Positions 29,267 through 32,368 of a stretch of DNA of 32,368 nucleotides are shown here, piece by piece. Position 1 is the first letter of the stretch, and each line of letters opens with the position of its first letter. The DNA lies in the NCBI GenBank assembly GCA_002104905.1, contig MCFE01000831.1, positions 1-32,368 of the forward strand. The letters are read 5' to 3'. The translations under genes were made by a program, and so were the position numbers. Below the pieces are notes generated by a model. The model was given only the letters and a program-made list of their open reading frames with translations, ran no database searches and was not told the origin of the DNA. This DNA is from Basidiobolus meristosporus CBS 931.73 (Eukaryota; Basidiobolomycota; Basidiobolomycetes; Basidiobolales; Basidiobolaceae).

Positions 29267-30893
29267 CTAGTGACTGGGTGATATCTCACCAACGAATAAA
29301 GACTTGTCAGTGCTGCAAGACACCACTGTTGGAAAGCGTTAGTGAGGTTCAATATGAAGGTCGAATATTCCGGGAAACTTACAAATGGGCTCCTTGGGAT
29401 GGAAATCCACCTCGTTCACGCATCCCTTGTGACCAGGCAATTTGTAGAGAATCTTACGGGTGGTTACATCCCAGACAACAGCAGTTCGGTCGCCACTACC
29501 ACAGGCGATTCTATCGCCGTCAGGAGACCAAGCTGGCTTGATCAGGTTCTTCTCAAATCCGTGGGGCGCGCCTAAGCAAGTGGTTCACAATACATCAGCG
29601 TTTGTAGTTGGAGACGATCTCGTGGTAAAACAAACCTTCGAAAATCTTCAGCAAACGATTTGCAGCGGCAAATGGCTTCACGTCCCAGATTCTCACTGTG
29701 TGTTGGAAAATCACAACACATTAGTCACCGCTCGGATAGCAGTTGTCACGCAATTAAATGTACCTGTGTTATCCATAGCGTTAGATAGAAGGTAGGAGCC
29801 ATCTGGACTAAGTCGAATGCCAGATATCGTATCCTCGTGACCTTCCATCACATAAGCAATCTCTTTTTTACGGACGTCCCAAGCCTATCTCGTGAATGCA
29901 TGGTCAGCAATGTGGGGTGAAATGGGCGAGGAGTCCGCACACTTACGGTGATCTTATTGTCAAGACTTCCGGTGTAAACCATATCACCAGCTTCACTGAA
30001 TGTAACTGCGGTCACTTGGTAATCCTGCTCTAATGTATCGACTGCGTTCTTTTGTCTGATATCCCAGATCTAGAGTGATGAAGAATAAACAGCTGAGAGG
30101 ATGGGTGGATCATTCCAGGGTTCCTTACTTTAACGGTTCTATCGTCACTTCCGCTGACCACGACGTTGGAGCCAGCGAATTTGTGTTGTGGGGCGCATGA
30201 ATTAACAAATGAGTTGTGTCCTCTAAACCTCTTGATACGAACTCCGGTATTTACATCCCATATTCCAACGCTCTTGTCTGCACTTGCAGAATAAACATTT
30301 CTAAAGGAAGGCGAAAGGCTGTCAGTGGTGCACTTTGGAAGCGGTCGGCGTGCTATAAGACACTTTACTTTGAGTCCTGTGACCACTGTACTTCGAGAAC
30401 CGCTCCAGTGTGGCCTTTGAGAACCCCGTAGTTGACGCAATCACCGTAGGTATTCCACAAAACTAAAAATTCCGGGAAGTTAGGATGGGCCAGAATTCCA
30501 TCGAGATGTTGAGGCTAATTACATATATTGCCATCGAAGGCACCAGAGGCAATATGTTCGCCGGTAGGATCGAATTTACAAGTAAGCACTTCTCCCTAAA
30601 TGAAAAGGTTTAATCGCTGCTTTCAACAGATCCGGAGAAGGGGAGCTACCTGATGGCCATTCAACAACATTATAGGGGCTTGTAGGCCTGAGGTTCGCTT
30701 GACCTGCGAAAGATCGAATCATTCAGTACATTAAGGCCTAGTTCACTGCTAGAAAAACGCGGCTTACGGTTTGAATGATAGATCCATCCTTGGCTTTGAT
30801 CGCAACAGCATTTTCCGGCTGCTCTTCTGGCTTTTGACGTTTGATCAGTACACCCCCTGAAGGTGGTGGGGATGCTTTACGCTTGTCTGACAT
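29267..30893 (-). CDS. SNRNP40: U5 snRNP 40 kDa WD40 protein (SNRNP40/Cwf17 type)
   Basis: Ten exons: 30768-30893, 30650-30703, 30523-30595, 30369-30462, 30129-30300, 29947-30069, 29764-29884, 29636-29695, 29383-29571 and 29267-29325. They give 1071 nt, 356 aa, matching the usual length (human about 357). All nine introns are GT-AG, 54-68 bp, and all junctions keep the frame. The protein starts MSDKRKASPPP with a basic, disordered tail and then has seven WD repeats, ending in SGAFDGNIFLWN, SASADKSVGIWD, SGSDDRTVKIWD, TGSLDNKITAWD, SNAMDNTVRIWD, CGSGDRTAVVWD and SCSTDKSLFVGEI. The family is a seven-blade propeller that binds Prp8 in the U5 and tri-snRNP of the spliceosome, in the nucleus. The splicing model is mine, from splice sites and frame. 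It is transcribed divergently from the gene at 31351. Confidence 0.93.
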
Positions 30894-31350
30894 CTTTGTG
30901 ATCTATGAATCTACCTCTCCAAAACCCACCTGATATGGGTAGCTAGAGACTCCGATTTAGAAAGAAACCTCAACGCGCTTAACCCAATATCAGGGACTAT
31001 GTCGGCTACCCTGAATTCTGGAGAAAGATTTTCAACCGTATGTTACCAGTTGATCAATGCCACATTTGTTTCAGGCGCTCATGTTGCGAACCTCTGCCTG
31101 GCAATCTCGGATACTTTCTGGCCAATACGGTGCACCCAATAAACGCAAATTTGGTAGGATTCAATTTAGATTTCTATTAGCCATTCTAAATGAATCTCCC
31201 CAGAGATCAAACCGCGGGTTCATCAGTATCACGTTCGTTGCCTGTAGTCACTTTATTCTTGATTAGTATAGTAGCCTATTCAATCCATTTCATTCACCTG
31301 AACCACCACACCACGAAAGAGACTTTCCAAACCAAAGTCCTGCATATACT
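30894..31350. promoter_or_regulatory. Divergent promoter region
   Basis: 457 bp between the ATG of the SNRNP40-like gene (minus) and that of the next gene (plus). No clear TATA box near either start. Short frames inside show no coding character. Confidence 0.45.
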
Positions 31351-32300
31351 ATGCTGCCTGATTCAGCCTACTTTCAAGAAATCGCAAGAACCCAGCCTCC
31401 GATAAATCCTTCTCTGCACATCCATCCATACACACATCCTGCTCGCAAAGAGCTACTGAACAACTTATCCACTTCTTCTGCGCTACCCTTTCCTAGCCCC
31501 CCTGACCATGATGTTGCGCACAGAATCTCCTACCAAGGCCATGGCTCTTCTGCTCCATTAAGTCCACCACGAAGAAGCGCATTTGCCCCTTTCAAATCGC
31601 CAAATTCTCCTCATGATATCCGCGAACACCAACCGATTCGCAATAACCAGAGTAGCATTCACGTCCACGGTTTACTTACACCTACTGGTAGTCACAATCA
31701 GTATCGTGCACCCCCCAATTTTTCAAACGAGCAGTACAGCGCACCACATTCTCCCATTACCGATAGACCCTCGCCACACAAGGCGTTTAGTCCACCAGTT
31801 TTTGACCCCCGGTTGACGAGGCCTGGTGTCCCATCGGCAAAACCGGGAGGCGAGTCCCATTGCCCACTACCCTGGGGCAGGTGGAACTTCGTCGGCCGCT
31901 TCACATCCTCATCCCCCAGTGAAAATGGCCTCCAACCAAGTGTATGATCCTATCCGGGATGCTTGGGCACCCAAACGATAGTTATCAACACGTCTCGAAA
32001 GAACCCAACTCGCCCACGAAATCTACCGTCACTTTAAAAGAAATCTCGCGTGCAGAAGAATTGACATCCAACTCACCGCAACTAGCAGGCACCTCTCTGC
32101 TTAGCACCCGGGAAGCAGCTCCCTTGAAGTCGGCGAAAAAGGTGTTGCCTAGTTTGATTAAGCCAACTGGCGGCGAACCTGCCCACCCAGCTTTACCCTC
32201 ATCTCCACCTCTATCGCCAATCATAGTAACCAAGAAGAGGCGGAGATCCCTTTCCTCGACTGTATCTGCTCACGAAACCACGTCCACCACGAAAAGAAAG
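31351..32300 (+). CDS. Low-complexity Pro/Ser-rich protein, 5' part of a gene
   Basis: Coding character starts at the ATG at 31351 (MLPDSAYFQEIARTQPPINP) and runs rightward as disordered Pro/Ser/His-rich sequence. It shifts frame twice: frame 1 to about 31825, then the frame containing GGTSSAASHPHPPVKMASNQVYDPIRDAW in sub-pieces (31881-31975), then the frame from 31977 (SPTKSTVTLKEISRAEE, then KKRRRSLSSTVSAHETT with a basic, nuclear-localisation-like patch). A 55 bp GT-AG intron at 31826-31880 would explain the first shift. The second would need an unusually short one of about 40 bp, or a frameshift. The exon probably ends at 32300 before a GTATGT donor. The style recalls the N-termini of fungal chromatin proteins such as INO80, but no domain is visible, so I assign no function. 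Confidence 0.5.
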
Positions 32301-32367
32301 GTATGTTGGGGGCCACGTATACCTGACACCGATCGTTACTTAAGAATAGCCTGTTGGCGCGCTGTAG
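32301..32367 (+). other. Probable intron at the right edge
   Basis: GTATGT at 32301, a CTGAC branch-like word near 32325, and TGTAG ending at 32367 give a 67 bp intron, in the size range of the SNRNP40-like gene's introns. Only one base of the following exon is in the window. Confidence 0.45.
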
Positions 32368-32368
32368 A

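Noticed and set aside
1-32368. tRNA or rRNA genes and CRISPR arrays
   Set aside because: No tRNA B-box-like word with a matching cloverleaf, no rRNA-like stretch and no regularly spaced repeat-spacer array was found by eye. The GGGCTCATAACC at 18620-18631 is a retroelement primer site, not a tRNA gene.

Overview
The window looks like nuclear DNA of a filamentous fungus. The evidence is two host genes with short GT-AG introns of 54 to 68 bp, a copper-containing tyrosinase, a U5 snRNP WD40 protein, and a dense load of decayed transposable elements. I lean towards Ascomycota (Pezizomycotina), but the sequence alone does not settle this; CACTA-type Tnp2 elements are also very common in Basidiomycota.

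Positions 1 to about 22.1 kb are a transposon graveyard with several nesting levels. (a) A broken Ty3/gypsy pol piece (79-600) ends at a 1.07 kb solo-LTR-like repeat (LTR-A, 601-1670). (b) A minus-strand CACTA/Tnp2 transposase gene is split into a 3' half (2161-3656) and a 5' half (8151-9307) by a second copy of that repeat (LTR-B). LTR-B is itself split by a 3.4 kb PIF/Harbinger-like element (4681-8094), which carries a DDE transposase and an accessory ORF facing away from it. LTR-A supplies the empty site for the Harbinger insertion. (c) 9.3-12.8 kb holds two unidentified decayed coding regions, a 206 bp tandem duplication and a G-rich minisatellite. (d) A second gypsy reverse-transcriptase piece (12981-13510) lies between two 185 bp direct repeats. 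(e) An old plus-strand Ty1/copia element (copia-1) has lost its 5' end and starts at about 13.7 kb. It is interrupted by a nearly complete minus-strand relative (copia-2, 14308-18980, TSD ACTAC) and by a solo LTR of the same family (21131-21482, TSD TTTAG). It ends with its own 3' LTR at 22111.

From 22.1 kb the window becomes host-like. It contains a tyrosinase gene (plus, one intron, 535 aa, both copper sites intact), about 3.9 kb without a recognisable gene, a ten-exon U5-40K/SNRNP40-like spliceosomal gene (minus, 356 aa), and the 5' end of a low-complexity, proline/serine-rich protein gene (plus) transcribed divergently from it. That last gene runs off the right edge, probably inside an intron.

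No new cellular system is evident. The most informative content is the layered insertion history, which can be reconstructed from target-site duplications, restored reading frames and an empty site, together with three unidentified, probably transposon-borne coding regions. Mobile genes here are mostly broken by stops and frameshifts. The tyrosinase and SNRNP40 genes look intact.
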